Shown here one piece after another: positions 41,744 through 50,833 of a stretch of DNA of 64,000 nt. The stretch comes from Streptomyces sp. AC512_CC834. GTDB taxonomy: Bacteria > Actinomycetota > Actinomycetes > Streptomycetales > Streptomycetaceae. The position numbers and the translations under genes were made by a program. Each line of letters begins with the position of its first letter. Position 1 is the first letter of the stretch. Where the stretch lies: positions 62,001-126,000 of the forward strand of contig NZ_JAGMUO010000030.1 of assembly GCF_019049325.1 (NCBI RefSeq). The letters are read 5' to 3'. Below the pieces are notes generated by a model. The model saw only the letters and a program-made list of their open reading frames with translations. It was not told the DNA's origin and searched no databases.

Positions 41744-42988
41744 GTGGCGACGACACCCGCGCCCCCCGGGGCGCCTCCGAAGCCCACCTGGGACCCCCGG
41801 TCGGTCACCCCCCTGCCGTGGCTGCGTCCCACCATCCGGATACGGCTCACGCTGCTGTACGGCGGCATGTTCCTGATCGCCGGCATCCTGCTGCTGTCGA
41901 TCATCTACCTGCTCGCCGCCCAGGCGGTGCGCACCGGCAACGAACCGCTGTACAAGATCGTCGACTTCGCCGACCTCAAGGTCTCCAGCAGCACCTGTCC
42001 CGTGGTCGACAACGGCAACCTGTCGCTGTCCGACTTCAACGCCGCGATCAGCGACTGCATGGACCACCAGCGCAAGGTCGCCCTGGACAACCTGCTCAGC
42101 CGCTCGCTGCTGGCGCTGCTCGGCCTCGCCGTGATCGCCTTCGCCTTCGGCTACGCCATGGCCGGCCGCGTCCTGTCGCCGCTGGGCCGGATCACCCGCA
42201 CCGCGCGCGCGGTGGCGGGCTCCGACCTCTCCCGCCGGATCGAGCTGGACGGCCCGGACGACGAGCTGAAGGAGCTGGCGGACACCTTCGACGACATGCT
42301 GGAGCGGCTGCAGCGCGCCTTCACCGCCCAGCAGCGTTTCGTCGGCAACGCCTCCCACGAGCTGCGCACCCCGCTGGCGATCAACCGCACCCTGCTGGAA
42401 GTGCACCTGTCCGATCCGAACGCCCCCGTGGAGCTCCAGCAGCTCGGCAAGACGCTGCTGGCCACCAACGAACGCAGTGAGCAGCTCGTCGAGGGCCTGC
42501 TGCTGCTCGCCCGCAGCGACAACCAGATCGTCGAGCGCAAACCGGTGGACCTCGCCGAGGTGGCCGGCCAGGCCATCGACCAGGCGCACGGCGAGGCGGA
42601 CGGCAAGGGCGTGGAGATCCGCGGCACACGCGAGGCAGCGGTCGTCCAGGGCAACGGCGTCCTGCTGGAGCGCATCGCCCTGAACCTCGTCCAGAACGCC
42701 GTGCGCTACAACGTGGCCGAACAGGGCTGGGTGGAGGTCACCACGGCGCTGGAGAGCGGCCAGGCGGTCCTGGTGGTCACCAACACCGGCCCGGTCGTGC
42801 CGGCGTACGAGGTCGACAACCTCTTCGAGCCGTTCCGGCGGCTGCGCACCGAGCGGACGGGCAGCGACAAGGGCGTGGGGCTCGGTCTGTCCATCGCGCG
42901 GTCCGTGGCCCGGGCGCACGGCGGGCACATCTACGCGTCGCCGCGCGAGGGCGGAGGGCTCGTGATGCGGGTGACGCTGCCCGTCTGA
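41744..42988 (+). CDS. cutS: Sensor histidine kinase CutS
   Basis: A 414-aa membrane kinase: TM1 at about 33-60, a short extracytoplasmic sensor (61-115), TM2 at about 118-140, HAMP, then the H-box NASHELRTP with His205 and ATPase motifs (NLVQNAVRYN, GVGLGLSIA). The small sensor domain holds two cysteines, C85 and C105, suited to sensing the outside thiol/disulfide state, as proposed for CutS. GTG start, 6 bp after cutR. Confidence 0.95.
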   Translation: MATTPAPPGAPPKPTWDPRSVTPLPWLRPTIRIRLTLLYGGMFLIAGILLLSIIYLLAAQAVRTGNEPLYKIVDFADLKVSSSTCPVVDNGNLSLSDFNAAISDCMDHQRKVALDNLLSRSLLALLGLAVIAFAFGYAMAGRVLSPLGRITRTARAVAGSDLSRRIELDGPDDELKELADTFDDMLERLQRAFTAQQRFVGNASHELRTPLAINRTLLEVHLSDPNAPVELQQLGKTLLATNERSEQLVEGLLLLARSDNQIVERKPVDLAEVAGQAIDQAHGEADGKGVEIRGTREAAVVQGNGVLLERIALNLVQNAVRYNVAEQGWVEVTTALESGQAVLVVTNTGPVVPAYEVDNLFEPFRRLRTERTGSDKGVGLGLSIARSVARAHGGHIYASPREGGGLVMRVTLPV

Positions 42989-43393
42989 GATCATGACCCC
43001 GACATCTCACCGAGACCCGAGGATGTTCGCTTTGAGCGGAATTTCCAGGCCACCGGCCGGGGAGTCGCGTGTGTGATCGATCACAGCGACGGCTTTCCCG
43101 TCCTCTACTCTCCGTGATCATGCACCCTGTCGGAAAGCCGGGAAAATCCCGGTTTTCAGGGGCCCTGATCACGGGAAGTACACGGTGAGACGCCTTTGAA
43201 GTGCGGCATTCGGACCGTGTACGGTCCCCATCGCCATCCAAGCCGATCACTCATGAGGGGTCCGGTTGGGTGTCGATTGAGTAACAGACCTTGATGTGAG
43301 GCAAAATCTCCGCCTCAGGTCGGGCACAAGTCCGGCCTCTCACGCGTTACGTGCGCTGAAGACACCGCAGACACCCAGAGGGGGAGAGCGACC
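42989..43393. other. Intergenic region upstream of the DUF4193 gene
   Basis: A 405-bp gap between cutS and the DUF4193 gene. Apart from the dyad at 43072-43085 it holds a GGGAAAATCCCGG-type short dyad (about 43138-43155) and an AG-rich ribosome site before 43394. No gene seen. Confidence 0.5.
43072..43085. promoter_or_regulatory. Perfect palindrome resembling a Crp/FNR-type site
   Basis: TGTGATCGATCACA is a perfect 14-bp dyad. The TGTGA/TCACA halves are those of Crp-family sites, but the spacer here is 4 bp rather than the classic 6; the inner form GTG-N6-CAC resembles what is described for Streptomyces Crp. It lies about 310 bp before the DUF4193 gene. Confidence 0.45.
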
Positions 43394-43690
43394 ATGGCAA
43401 CCGATTACGACACTCCACGCAAGACCGACGACGACGTCGACTCGGACAGTCTCGAAGAGCTGAAGGCCAGGCGGAACGACAAGTCCGCCGCGGCCGTCGA
43501 CGTCGACGAGTTCGAGGCCGCGGAAGGACTCGAGCTTCCCGGCGCCGACCTCTCGAACGAGGAACTGGCCGTCCGTGTACTGCCGAAGCAGCAGGACGAG
43601 TTCACCTGCATGAGCTGCTTCCTGGTGCACCACCGCAGCCAACTGGCCCGGGAGAAGAACGGCCAGCCGATCTGCCGCGACTGCGACTGA
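43394..43690 (+). CDS. DUF4193 protein
   Basis: A 98-aa actinobacterial protein: acidic N-terminus (TDYDTPRKTDDDVDSDSLEELKARR), then a C-terminal zinc-knuckle-like half with CMSC and CRDC pairs (FTCMSCFLVHHRSQL...GQPICRDCD). It is the counterpart of Rv2699c in mycobacteria as I recall. The four cysteines suggest one bound zinc. Function unknown, but it is very conserved in Actinobacteria. Its own promoter region is 405 bp long. Confidence 0.9.
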   Translation: MATDYDTPRKTDDDVDSDSLEELKARRNDKSAAAVDVDEFEAAEGLELPGADLSNEELAVRVLPKQQDEFTCMSCFLVHHRSQLAREKNGQPICRDCD

Positions 43691-43703
43691 GGCGGGGTCG
43701 GCC

Positions 43704-44681
43704 GTGACTGGCTCGACCCCTCCCTGGAAGCGCCGTTTCTCCCGACGAGGAGCGGACCAAGGGCCGTCCGGCGGTCCGTACAGCGCGCGTGACGACGAGC
43801 GGGGCCCGACCGATACGGAGAGGGCCCCGCTCGAACCAGTGGTCGACCGGAGTGACCTCCCGGCGACCGTGCGGACGCCGGCACCCGCTGCCCGGCGCAG
43901 GGCAGCGGCGTTCCGGGAGAAGGCCGGACAGGGGGTCCGCAACGGCGGCGCCCGCGCCAGGGCGGCCCTGGCGTACCTCGCCGACCGCATCATCGACTTG
44001 GCCCCGCGCGTGCCCGTACGGGACCTGGCGACGCTGCGCAGACAGTTCCCCGGCCTGGGCCCGGAGGAGCTGGCCGACCGGCTCGTGGCCGGTGCGGCCA
44101 AGGGCACGGCGACCGTGGGAGCGGGTGTCGGAGCGGCGGCGATGCTGCCCGTACCGCCCGCGATGCCGACGGAGCTGGCCGCCGAGATCACCGGCGTCGC
44201 GGCGATCGAGCTCAAGATGATCGCCGAACTCCACGAGGTCTACGGCGTACGTCCGCCCGGCAGTCTCGCCCAGCGCAGCACCGCGTACCTGAACTCCTGG
44301 TCCGACGAACGCGGCGTCGACGTGTCCAAGCCGTCGACCCTCGGCTCGGCGATGAACAGCCACATGAAGCGCCAGCTCCGCCAGCAGATCATGAAGCGGA
44401 TGGTGCGTGACCTGCCGAACCTGATGCCGTTCATGGTGGGCGCGGCCGTCGGCGCCGTCATGAACCGCCGCGACACCCGGAAGCTGGCCGCCAGAATCCG
44501 TGCGGACCTGCGCGGGAGCCAGGTCGCGTGGGGCGCCCTCGACGCCCTTCCGGCCCTGGAACAGCCGCAGAACGCGCTGGACATGGGCGACCTCGCCAAG
44601 GGCCTTGAGCAGGGACTTGGACAGGGCCTTGGACCCGGCCACGCGGGCCGTGACGAAGAGCCCGGCAAGGGCGGTCACTAA
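43704..44681 (+). CDS. Conserved EcsC-like membrane-associated protein
   Basis: A 325-aa protein starting at a GTG 13 bp after the DUF4193 gene. A charged N-terminus of about 90 residues precedes a helical domain with AAKGTATVGAGVGAAAMLPVPPAMPTELAAEITGVAAIELKMIAELHEVYG, the Gly/Ala-rich then Pro-rich pattern of EcsC-type proteins, and a hydrophobic PNLMPFMVGAAVGAVMNRR near 240-260. The tail has GLEQGLGQGLG repeats. It is conserved in this actinobacterial block; biochemical role unknown. Confidence 0.75.
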   Translation: MTGSTPPWKRRFSRRGADQGPSGGPYSARDDERGPTDTERAPLEPVVDRSDLPATVRTPAPAARRRAAAFREKAGQGVRNGGARARAALAYLADRIIDLAPRVPVRDLATLRRQFPGLGPEELADRLVAGAAKGTATVGAGVGAAAMLPVPPAMPTELAAEITGVAAIELKMIAELHEVYGVRPPGSLAQRSTAYLNSWSDERGVDVSKPSTLGSAMNSHMKRQLRQQIMKRMVRDLPNLMPFMVGAAVGAVMNRRDTRKLAARIRADLRGSQVAWGALDALPALEQPQNALDMGDLAKGLEQGLGQGLGPGHAGRDEEPGKGGH

Positions 44682-44753
44682 CCCCGCGCCCTCGCGCCCC
44701 CACGCTCCGCGCCCCCGCGCTCGTGATCAGTACGGCTACGGCTACGGCTATGA

Positions 44754-45215
44754 CTACGCCGCGGCCTTCGCCGCCGTAAGGGCCTCGATCAGCCGCTCCG
44801 GCTCGCGCGTCGACAGATACAGATACGGAGTCGGGTCCTCCGGATCCGTGACCATCACCCGCACCGCCCTCGGGATGTAGGCGCGCAGCAGCAGGAACGC
44901 CCGGGTGTCGGCCTTGTACGTGCGCCAGGCACGGGCCTCCTCCGGGTCGAGGATCTCCGCCTCGCCCAACGCCGAGACCGGCACCCTCGCCTCGCCCGCG
45001 ATCAGCGCGTCGCCCACGACACGGATGCGGACCGCGCCGTACGAACTGGCCGCCACCGCCGCCACCGCCGTCCCGCCCGCCAGGCCGCCCAGCATCGGCA
45101 GCGTGCCGAGGGGCAGCAGGATCAGCGCGAACGCGACCCCCACCAGGAAGGAGACCAGCCACCAGGAGCGGGGCGCGGTGAGGCGTTCTTCGTACGGGGT
45201 GGTGGAGAGCTGCAT
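44754..45215 (-). CDS. DUF3093 membrane protein
   Basis: A 153-aa protein; ATG at 45215. Two adjacent transmembrane helices (about 18-62, WWLVSFLVGVAFALILLPLG and LGGLAGGTAVAAVAASSYGAVRI) are followed by a cytoplasmic domain ending in PEDPTPYLYLSTREPERLIEAL. The counterpart in M. tuberculosis is Rv2698. It is divergent from the thioesterase gene and convergent with the EcsC-like gene. The downstream side has a TACGGC repeat (about 44727-44750). Confidence 0.9.
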   Translation of the reverse strand: MQLSTTPYEERLTAPRSWWLVSFLVGVAFALILLPLGTLPMLGGLAGGTAVAAVAASSYGAVRIRVVGDALIAGEARVPVSALGEAEILDPEEARAWRTYKADTRAFLLLRAYIPRAVRVMVTDPEDPTPYLYLSTREPERLIEALTAAKAAA

Positions 45216-45272
45216 GAACCAAGCTTGGCACGGTAGCGGTGTTCGGCCGACGCGCGGGTAAGGTCTGCGCCT

Positions 45273-45857
45273 GTGAGTGGTACTTCCCCAGGTCTTCAGC
45301 CTCCCGCCGACGCCGTGAAACCCGTACGGCACCCCGACGCACCCGCCCCCGGCGAGCTGCTCGGCGCCCACTACGGCCAGTGCTTCGGCTGCGGCGGCGA
45401 CCAGCCCCACGGACTGCACCTCCAGGCGCGGGCGGGTGACGGCGTGTCGATCACCGCCGAGTTCACCGTACGGTCCGCCCACCAGGGCGCCCCCGGCCTG
45501 GCGCACGGCGGCGTGCTGGCCACCGCCCTGGACGAGACGCTGGGCTCGCTGAACTGGCTGCTGCGCACGATCGCGGTGACCGGACGGCTCGAGACCGACT
45601 TCCGGCGGCCGGTGCCCGTCGACACGACGCTGTACCTGGAGGCCCAGGTGACCGCGGTGGCCGGCCGGAAGATCTACTCCACCGCCACCGGCCGGATCGG
45701 TGGGCCCGACGGTCCCGTGGCCGTTCGCGCGGACGCCCTCTTCATCGAGGTCAAGGTCGAGCACTTCGTCCACCACGGCCGTGAGGAAGAGATCCGCGCC
45801 GCCATGGACGACCCCGACCAGGTCCGCCGTGCCCGCGCCTTCGAGGTGAACCCGTGA
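45273..45857 (+). CDS. PaaI-family hotdog thioesterase
   Basis: A 194-aa protein with the hotdog fold: HGGVLATALDETLGSLNWLL, with the catalytic Asp/Glu on the long helix, and TDFRRPVPVDTTLYLEAQVTAV. An N-terminal CFGCG motif (HYGQCFGCGGDQPHGLHL) is typical of this subfamily. It probably hydrolyses an acyl-CoA of unknown identity. The start is a GTG at 45273. It overlaps dut by 4 bp, so the two genes are coupled. Confidence 0.85.
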   Translation: MSGTSPGLQPPADAVKPVRHPDAPAPGELLGAHYGQCFGCGGDQPHGLHLQARAGDGVSITAEFTVRSAHQGAPGLAHGGVLATALDETLGSLNWLLRTIAVTGRLETDFRRPVPVDTTLYLEAQVTAVAGRKIYSTATGRIGGPDGPVAVRADALFIEVKVEHFVHHGREEEIRAAMDDPDQVRRARAFEVNP

Positions 45858-46441
45858 GCCGTGCCGACCATGCCGACCATGCCGACCATGCCGATCGTGC
45901 CGACCTCGAGGTGCTGATCCGCCGCGTCGACCCCGACGTACCGCTTCCGGCGTACGCCCGGCCCGGCGACGCGGGGGCCGATCTGCGCACCACCGTCGAC
46001 TGCGAGCTGGCGCCCGGTGAACGTGCCGTACTGCCCACGGGCGTGTCTGTGGCGCTCCCGGACGGGTACGCGGGGTTCGTGCACCCACGTTCCGGACTGG
46101 CCGCCCGCTGCGGCGTCGCCCTGGTGAATGCCCCAGGGACGATTGATGCCGGGTACCGTGGGGAGATCAAGGTGATCGTGGTGAATCTCGACCCGCGCGA
46201 GACCGTGCGGTTCGAGCGCTTCGACCGGATTGCCCAACTGGTCGTCCAGCAGGTCGAGAGGGTCCGCTTCCGTCAGGTCGCGGAGCTTCCCGACTCGGCG
46301 CGGGCCGAGGGGGGCTTCGGGTCCACCGGCGGCCACGCCGGGTTGGACCGTGGAAGCGGCACAAGCGGTCAGGTCGCCGAGGGCGGCCCGACGGGTGGGA
46401 ATCGATACGCTTCGGTCGTATCCGACCGGGAAGGACAGTGA
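45854..46441 (+). CDS. dut: dUTP diphosphatase
   Basis: A 195-aa trimeric dUTPase hydrolysing dUTP to dUMP and pyrophosphate. Motifs: PGDAGADLRT (1), PRSGLAARCGV (2), NAPGTIDAGYRGEIKVIVVN (3), RIAQLVVQ (4) and a Gly-rich C-terminal RAEGGFGSTGG (5). It has an unusual ADHADHADHAD N-terminal leader and a 45-residue tail after motif 5. It starts at GTGA overlapping the thioesterase stop. Confidence 0.95.
   Translation: MSRADHADHADHADRADLEVLIRRVDPDVPLPAYARPGDAGADLRTTVDCELAPGERAVLPTGVSVALPDGYAGFVHPRSGLAARCGVALVNAPGTIDAGYRGEIKVIVVNLDPRETVRFERFDRIAQLVVQQVERVRFRQVAELPDSARAEGGFGSTGGHAGLDRGSGTSGQVAEGGPTGGNRYASVVSDREGQ
45861..45905 (+). repeat. Five copies of a 9-bp repeat at the start of dut
   Basis: (G/A)TGCCGA(C/T)C is repeated five times and encodes the Ala-Asp-His leader of dUTPase. 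It is in frame, so copy number can vary without breaking the gene. Confidence 0.9.
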
Positions 46442-46442
46442 C

Positions 46443-47201
46443 GTGTTCGGACGTCGCAAGAAGAAGGATGCCGCCGAGGACGCGGCCGGCGAGACCGAGC
46501 AGGTCGTCGACAGCGTCGACACCGAGGAGGAGGCGGGCGAAGAGCGCGAACGGGTGCGGCTCGAGCCCGAACCGCGGCCCGACGGACCCTGGGACAACAC
46601 CGAGGTCCGCGACCCGGCCGAGGGCCGGGTGGACCTCGGAGGCATGTTCATCCCCGGGGTCGACGGCATGGAACTGCGGGTGGAGGTCGCGGGCGACGCG
46701 ATCGTCGCCGCGACCGTCGTGCTGCGCGACAGCGCCATCCAGCTCCAGGGCTTCGCCGCGCCCAAGCGCGAGGGCATCTGGGGCGAGGTGCGCGAGGAGA
46801 TCGCCTCCGGCATCACCCAGCAGGGCGGCATCATCGACGAGGTCGAGGGTCCGCTGGGCTGGGAGCTGCGGGCCCAGGTCCCGGTGCAGCTACCGGACGG
46901 CAAGAGCGGCTTCCAGGTCGTGCGGTTCGTCGGAGTGGACGGACCCCGCTGGTTCCTGCGCGGCGTGATCTCGGGCCAGGGCGCGGTGCAGCCGCAGGCC
47001 GCCGGTCTGCTGGAGCAGATCTTCCGGGACACGGTCGTGGTCCGCGGCGAGGGTCCGATGGCCCCGCGGGACCCGCTCGTCCTGAAGCTGCCGAACGACG
47101 CGCAGATGGTGCCCGAAGGCGTCCAGCAGGAGGAGGGCTCCCGCTTCGCCGGCGGCATGGGCCAGCTCCAGCGCGGACCGGAGATCACCGAGGTTCGCTA
47201 G
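46443..47201 (+). CDS. DUF3710 protein
   Basis: A 252-aa actinobacterial protein. A short basic start (MFGRRKKKDA) and an acidic linker precede the DUF3710 domain (about 60-240: RVDLGGMFIPGVDGMELRVEV...GFQVVRFVGVDGPRWFLRGVISGQGA). It is the counterpart of Rv2696c. GTG start 1 bp after dut, so it is transcribed with dut. Function unknown. Confidence 0.9.
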   Translation: MFGRRKKKDAAEDAAGETEQVVDSVDTEEEAGEERERVRLEPEPRPDGPWDNTEVRDPAEGRVDLGGMFIPGVDGMELRVEVAGDAIVAATVVLRDSAIQLQGFAAPKREGIWGEVREEIASGITQQGGIIDEVEGPLGWELRAQVPVQLPDGKSGFQVVRFVGVDGPRWFLRGVISGQGAVQPQAAGLLEQIFRDTVVVRGEGPMAPRDPLVLKLPNDAQMVPEGVQQEEGSRFAGGMGQLQRGPEITEVR

Positions 47202-47308
47202 GTACCGAGGTTTGCCAGGTGCCCAGGTGCCCAGGTGCCCAGCGACCCAGGTACCCAGGTCCGTCAGGTAAAGACTCTGTACGGTTTTTCGCCGTACGCG
47301 CGCCATGA

Positions 47309-47336
47309 GGGCCGCGTCCCCAGGGGGACGCGGCCC
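47309..47336 (+). terminator. Terminator of the dut operon
   Basis: GGGCCGCGTCCC (47309-47320) pairs with GGGACGCGGCCC (47325-47336), a 4-nt loop followed by TTTG. A CCCAGGTG/CCCAGGTA short tandem repeat (about 47210-47265) lies between the DUF3710 stop and this hairpin. Confidence 0.85.
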
Positions 47337-47426
47337 TTTGCCGGTCACCGGTGATCCGGCCCCGGCCGTTGAATGTGTCCCCCTTCGCTGGTGATACTGG
47401 CGCCCGGTTTACGCGGGGGAGGACAC

Positions 47427-48119
47427 ATGAGCCAGGTGGTCACCGAGACCATGGTGCGCGTCGAGGACGTGCGGAAGTCGTACGGCCGGGACACGGCCGC
47501 CGTACACGCGCTGCGGGGCGTCTCCCTCGAGGTGCCGCGCGGTGAGCTGGTCGCCCTCAAGGGGCGGTCAGGATCGGGGAAGACCACGCTGCTCAACATC
47601 GTCGGCGGTCTCGACGTACCCGATGCCGGACGGGTCGAGGTCGACGGCCGGAATCTGGCGGAACTGGACGAGGACGGGCTGCTCGCGCTGCGCCGGGACC
47701 GGGTCGGCTTCGTCTTCCAGTCCTTCGGGCTCATCCCGATCCTCACCGCCGCCGAGAACGTGGGCGTGCCGATGCGCCTGCGCCGGGCCGCCCCGCGCGA
47801 ACGCGAGGAGCGTGTCGAGCTGCTGCTCTCCCTCGTCGGCCTCGCCGACCACGCCGCCCAGCGTCCCGGTGAGCTGTCCGGCGGGCAGCAGCAGCGGGTC
47901 GCCATCGCCCGCGCCCTCGCCAACGACCCCGCACTGCTGATCGCCGACGAGCCCACCGGCCAGCTTGACGCGGAGACCGGCCACGCCGTGATGGAGCTGC
48001 TGCGGGCCGTCGTACGCAGCGAACAGGTCACCGCGCTGGTCGCCACCCACGACGCCACGCTGCTCGACCTCGCCGACCGGGTGCTGGAGCTGCGGGACGG
48101 CGAGATCGTCGAGCAGTGA
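47427..48119 (+). CDS. Orphan ABC transporter ATP-binding protein (LolD/MacB type)
   Basis: A 230-aa ABC ATPase: Walker A GRSGSGKTT, Q-loop FVFQSFGLIPILTAAENV, signature LSGGQQQRVAIARAL, Walker B LLIADEPTGQLD and H-loop ATHD. The Q-loop and family length match the FtsE/LolD/MacB group. The ATG at 47427 has GGGGGAGG upstream. No permease gene is adjacent; the next gene is a sensor kinase. The partner must be elsewhere. Confidence 0.9.
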   Translation: MSQVVTETMVRVEDVRKSYGRDTAAVHALRGVSLEVPRGELVALKGRSGSGKTTLLNIVGGLDVPDAGRVEVDGRNLAELDEDGLLALRRDRVGFVFQSFGLIPILTAAENVGVPMRLRRAAPREREERVELLLSLVGLADHAAQRPGELSGGQQQRVAIARALANDPALLIADEPTGQLDAETGHAVMELLRAVVRSEQVTALVATHDATLLDLADRVLELRDGEIVEQ

Positions 48120-48241
48120 CGCCGCGGGCGTCAGAGTTCCGTCAAAGACGACCGGCACCGCGCCCCCGCCCCCTTTTGTCGCGATTGTGGGCCGTAGGGT
48201 CGACGCTGCGCAATCAGCGGTGACCGGAAGACAATGAGGCC

Positions 48242-50833
48242 ATGGGACGCGGCAAGCTTCGGATCTACCTCGGTGCGGCACCGGGCGTCGGCAAGACGTA
48301 CGCGATGCTGTCCGAGGCGCACCGGCGCGTCGAACGGGGCACCGACTGCGTGGTGGCCTTCGTCGAGCACCACGGCCGAGCGCGCACCGAGGTGATGCTG
48401 CGCGGCCTGGAGCAGGTGCCGCGCCGGGAGTCGGCGTACCGCGGCACGGTGTTCACGGAGCTGGACCTGGACGCGGTGCTTGCCCGGAGGCCACGGGTCG
48501 CGCTGGTGGACGAGCTGGCCCACACCAACGTCCCCGGCGTCCGCAACGCCAAGCGGTGGCAGGACGTCGAGGAACTGCTGGCCGCCGGGATCGACGTCGT
48601 CTCGACCGTCAACATCCAGCACCTGGAGTCGCTCGGCGACGTCGTGGAGTCGATCACCGGCGTACGCCAGCGGGAGACCGTGCCGGACGAGGTGGTGCGC
48701 CGCGCCGACCAGATCGAACTGGTCGACATGTCGCCGCAGGCGCTGCGCCGGCGCATGGCCCACGGCAACATCTACCAGCCGGACAGGGTCGACGCGGCCC
48801 TGTCCAACTACTTCCGCCCCGGCAACCTCACCGCCCTGCGGGAACTGGCGCTGCTGTGGGTGGCGGACCGGGCCGACGAGTACCTCCAGCAGTACCGCAG
48901 CGAGCACCGCGTCTCGAAGATCTGGGGCTCGCGCGAACGCATCGTGGTCGGCCTGACCGGCGGCCCCGAGGGCCGGACGCTGATACGGCGGGCTGCGCGC
49001 CTCGCCGAGAAGGGCGCCGGCGGCGAGGTGCTGGCCGTGTACATAGCCCGCAGTGACGGGCTGACCTCGGCCTCCCCGAAGGAGCTGGCCGTGCAGCGCA
49101 CCCTCGTGGAGGACCTCGGCGGCACCTTCCACCACGTGCTCGGCGAGGACATACCGGCCGCGCTGCTCGACTTCGCGCGCGGCGTCAACGCCACCCAGAT
49201 CGTCCTCGGCTCCTCACGCCGCAAGGCCTGGCAGTACGTCTTCGGCCCCGGCGTCGGTGCCACCGTCGCCCGGGAGTCCGGCTCCGACCTGGACGTCCAC
49301 ATCGTGACCCACGAGGAGGTTGCCAAGGGGCGCGGACTGCCGGTGGCCAGGGGAGCGCGGCTGGGCCGTTCCCGGATCGTCTGGGGCTGGTTCGCGGGCC
49401 TGGGCGGGCCCGTACTGCTGACGCTGCTGCTCAGCACCGTCCACCTCGGGCTCGCCAACGACGTGCTGCTCTACCTGGCGCTGACCGTGGCCGCCGCCCT
49501 GCTCGGCGGGCTGTACCCGGCGCTCGCCTCGGCCGCGGTCGGGTCGCTGCTGCTGAACTGGTTCTTCACGCCGCCCGTCAACCGGATCACCATCGCCGAC
49601 CCCAGGAACATGCTTGCGCTCGCCATATTCGTGGGCGTCGCGCTCTCCGTCGCCTCGGTCGTGGACGTGGCGGCCCGCCGCACCCACCAGGCCGCCCGGC
49701 TGCGCGCCGAGTCGGAGATCCTCTCCTTCCTGGCCGGCGACGTCCTGCGCGGCGAGACCAGCCTGGAGACGCTCCTCGAACGGGTGCGCGAGACCTTCGG
49801 CATGGAATCGGCCGCCCTGCTGGAGCGGGAGGGCGACGTGGCGCCCTGGACCTGCGCCGGCCGGGCCGGGTCGGGTCCGCCGGTGGGACGCCCGGAGGAC
49901 GCGGACGTGGACATACCGGTCGGCGACCACCTGGCCCTCGCGCTCACCGGCCGGGTGCTGCCCGCCGAGGACCGCCGGGTACTGGCCGCCTTCGCCGCCC
50001 AGGCCGCCGTCGTCCTGGACCGGCGCCGGCTGCGCGAGGAGGCCGACCGGGCCCACGCGCTGGCCGAGGGCAACCGCATCCGCACCGCTCTGCTGGCCGC
50101 CGTAAGCCATGACCTGCGTACTCCGCTGGCCGGGATCAAGGCCGCGGTGACGAGCCTCAGGTCCGACGACGTGGCCTGGTCCGAGGAGGACCGGGCGGAA
50201 CTGCTCGAGGGCATCGAGGCGGGCGCCGACCGCCTCGACCACCTCGTGGGCAACCTGCTCGACATGTCCCGCCTCCAGACCGGCACGGTCACCCCGCTGA
50301 TCCGCGAGATCGACGTCGACGAGGTGGCGCCGATGGCGCTCGGCGGGGTGCCCGAGGGGAGCGCGGAACTGGACATCCCCGAGACGCTGCCCATGGTCGC
50401 CGTCGACGCCGGGCTCCTGGAGCGGGCGATGGCCAACCTGGTGGAGAACGCCGTCAAGTACAGCCCCGACGGCCGAACCGTCCTGGTGGCCGCCAGCGCC
50501 CTCGCGGACCGCGTGGAGGTACGGGTCGTCGACCGGGGGCCCGGAGTGCCGGACGAGGCCAAGGACCGCATCTTCGAGCCCTTCCAGCGGTACGGCGACG
50601 CCCCGCGCGGGGCCGGTGTGGGCCTCGGCCTGGCCGTGGCCCGGGGCTTCGCCGAGGCGATGGGCGGCACCCTGAACGCGGAGGACACCCCCGGCGGCGG
50701 CCTCACCATGGTCCTCACCCTCCGCGCGGCGGGATCACCCGCGGCGCCACTTCGTCTCGCGACAGCGCAAGGCGCGACAGAGCAAAGTGCGACAGCGCAA
50801 GGCGCGACAGCGGAAAGGCAGGCCGCCCGATGA
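48242..50833 (+). CDS. kdpD: KdpD-type sensor histidine kinase
   Basis: An 863-aa kinase with the full KdpD layout: N-terminal KdpD domain with Walker A GAAPGVGKT (11-19) and VALVDELAHTNVPG, a universal-stress-like domain (about 235-360), four transmembrane helices (about 380-480), a GAF-like domain, then the H-box AVSHDLRTPLAG with His623 and ATPase motifs NLVENAVKYS and GVGLGLAVARG. It senses potassium or turgor, probably with cyclic di-AMP input via the stress-like domain. No kdpFABC genes are adjacent. The C-terminus carries four imperfect repeats (ATAQGATEQSATAQGAT). Confidence 0.9.
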   Translation: MGRGKLRIYLGAAPGVGKTYAMLSEAHRRVERGTDCVVAFVEHHGRARTEVMLRGLEQVPRRESAYRGTVFTELDLDAVLARRPRVALVDELAHTNVPGVRNAKRWQDVEELLAAGIDVVSTVNIQHLESLGDVVESITGVRQRETVPDEVVRRADQIELVDMSPQALRRRMAHGNIYQPDRVDAALSNYFRPGNLTALRELALLWVADRADEYLQQYRSEHRVSKIWGSRERIVVGLTGGPEGRTLIRRAARLAEKGAGGEVLAVYIARSDGLTSASPKELAVQRTLVEDLGGTFHHVLGEDIPAALLDFARGVNATQIVLGSSRRKAWQYVFGPGVGATVARESGSDLDVHIVTHEEVAKGRGLPVARGARLGRSRIVWGWFAGLGGPVLLTLLLSTVHLGLANDVLLYLALTVAAALLGGLYPALASAAVGSLLLNWFFTPPVNRITIADPRNMLALAIFVGVALSVASVVDVAARRTHQAARLRAESEILSFLAGDVLRGETSLETLLERVRETFGMESAALLEREGDVAPWTCAGRAGSGPPVGRPEDADVDIPVGDHLALALTGRVLPAEDRRVLAAFAAQAAVVLDRRRLREEADRAHALAEGNRIRTALLAAVSHDLRTPLAGIKAAVTSLRSDDVAWSEEDRAELLEGIEAGADRLDHLVGNLLDMSRLQTGTVTPLIREIDVDEVAPMALGGVPEGSAELDIPETLPMVAVDAGLLERAMANLVENAVKYSPDGRTVLVAASALADRVEVRVVDRGPGVPDEAKDRIFEPFQRYGDAPRGAGVGLGLAVARGFAEAMGGTLNAEDTPGGGLTMVLTLRAAGSPAAPLRLATAQGATEQSATAQGATAERQAAR

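Noticed and set aside
40484..42994. Minus-strand open frame of 836 codons spanning cutR and cutS
   Set aside because: Only its last 57 codons, with their own ATG and ribosome site, look real. The rest lies opposite the well-recognised cutRS genes.
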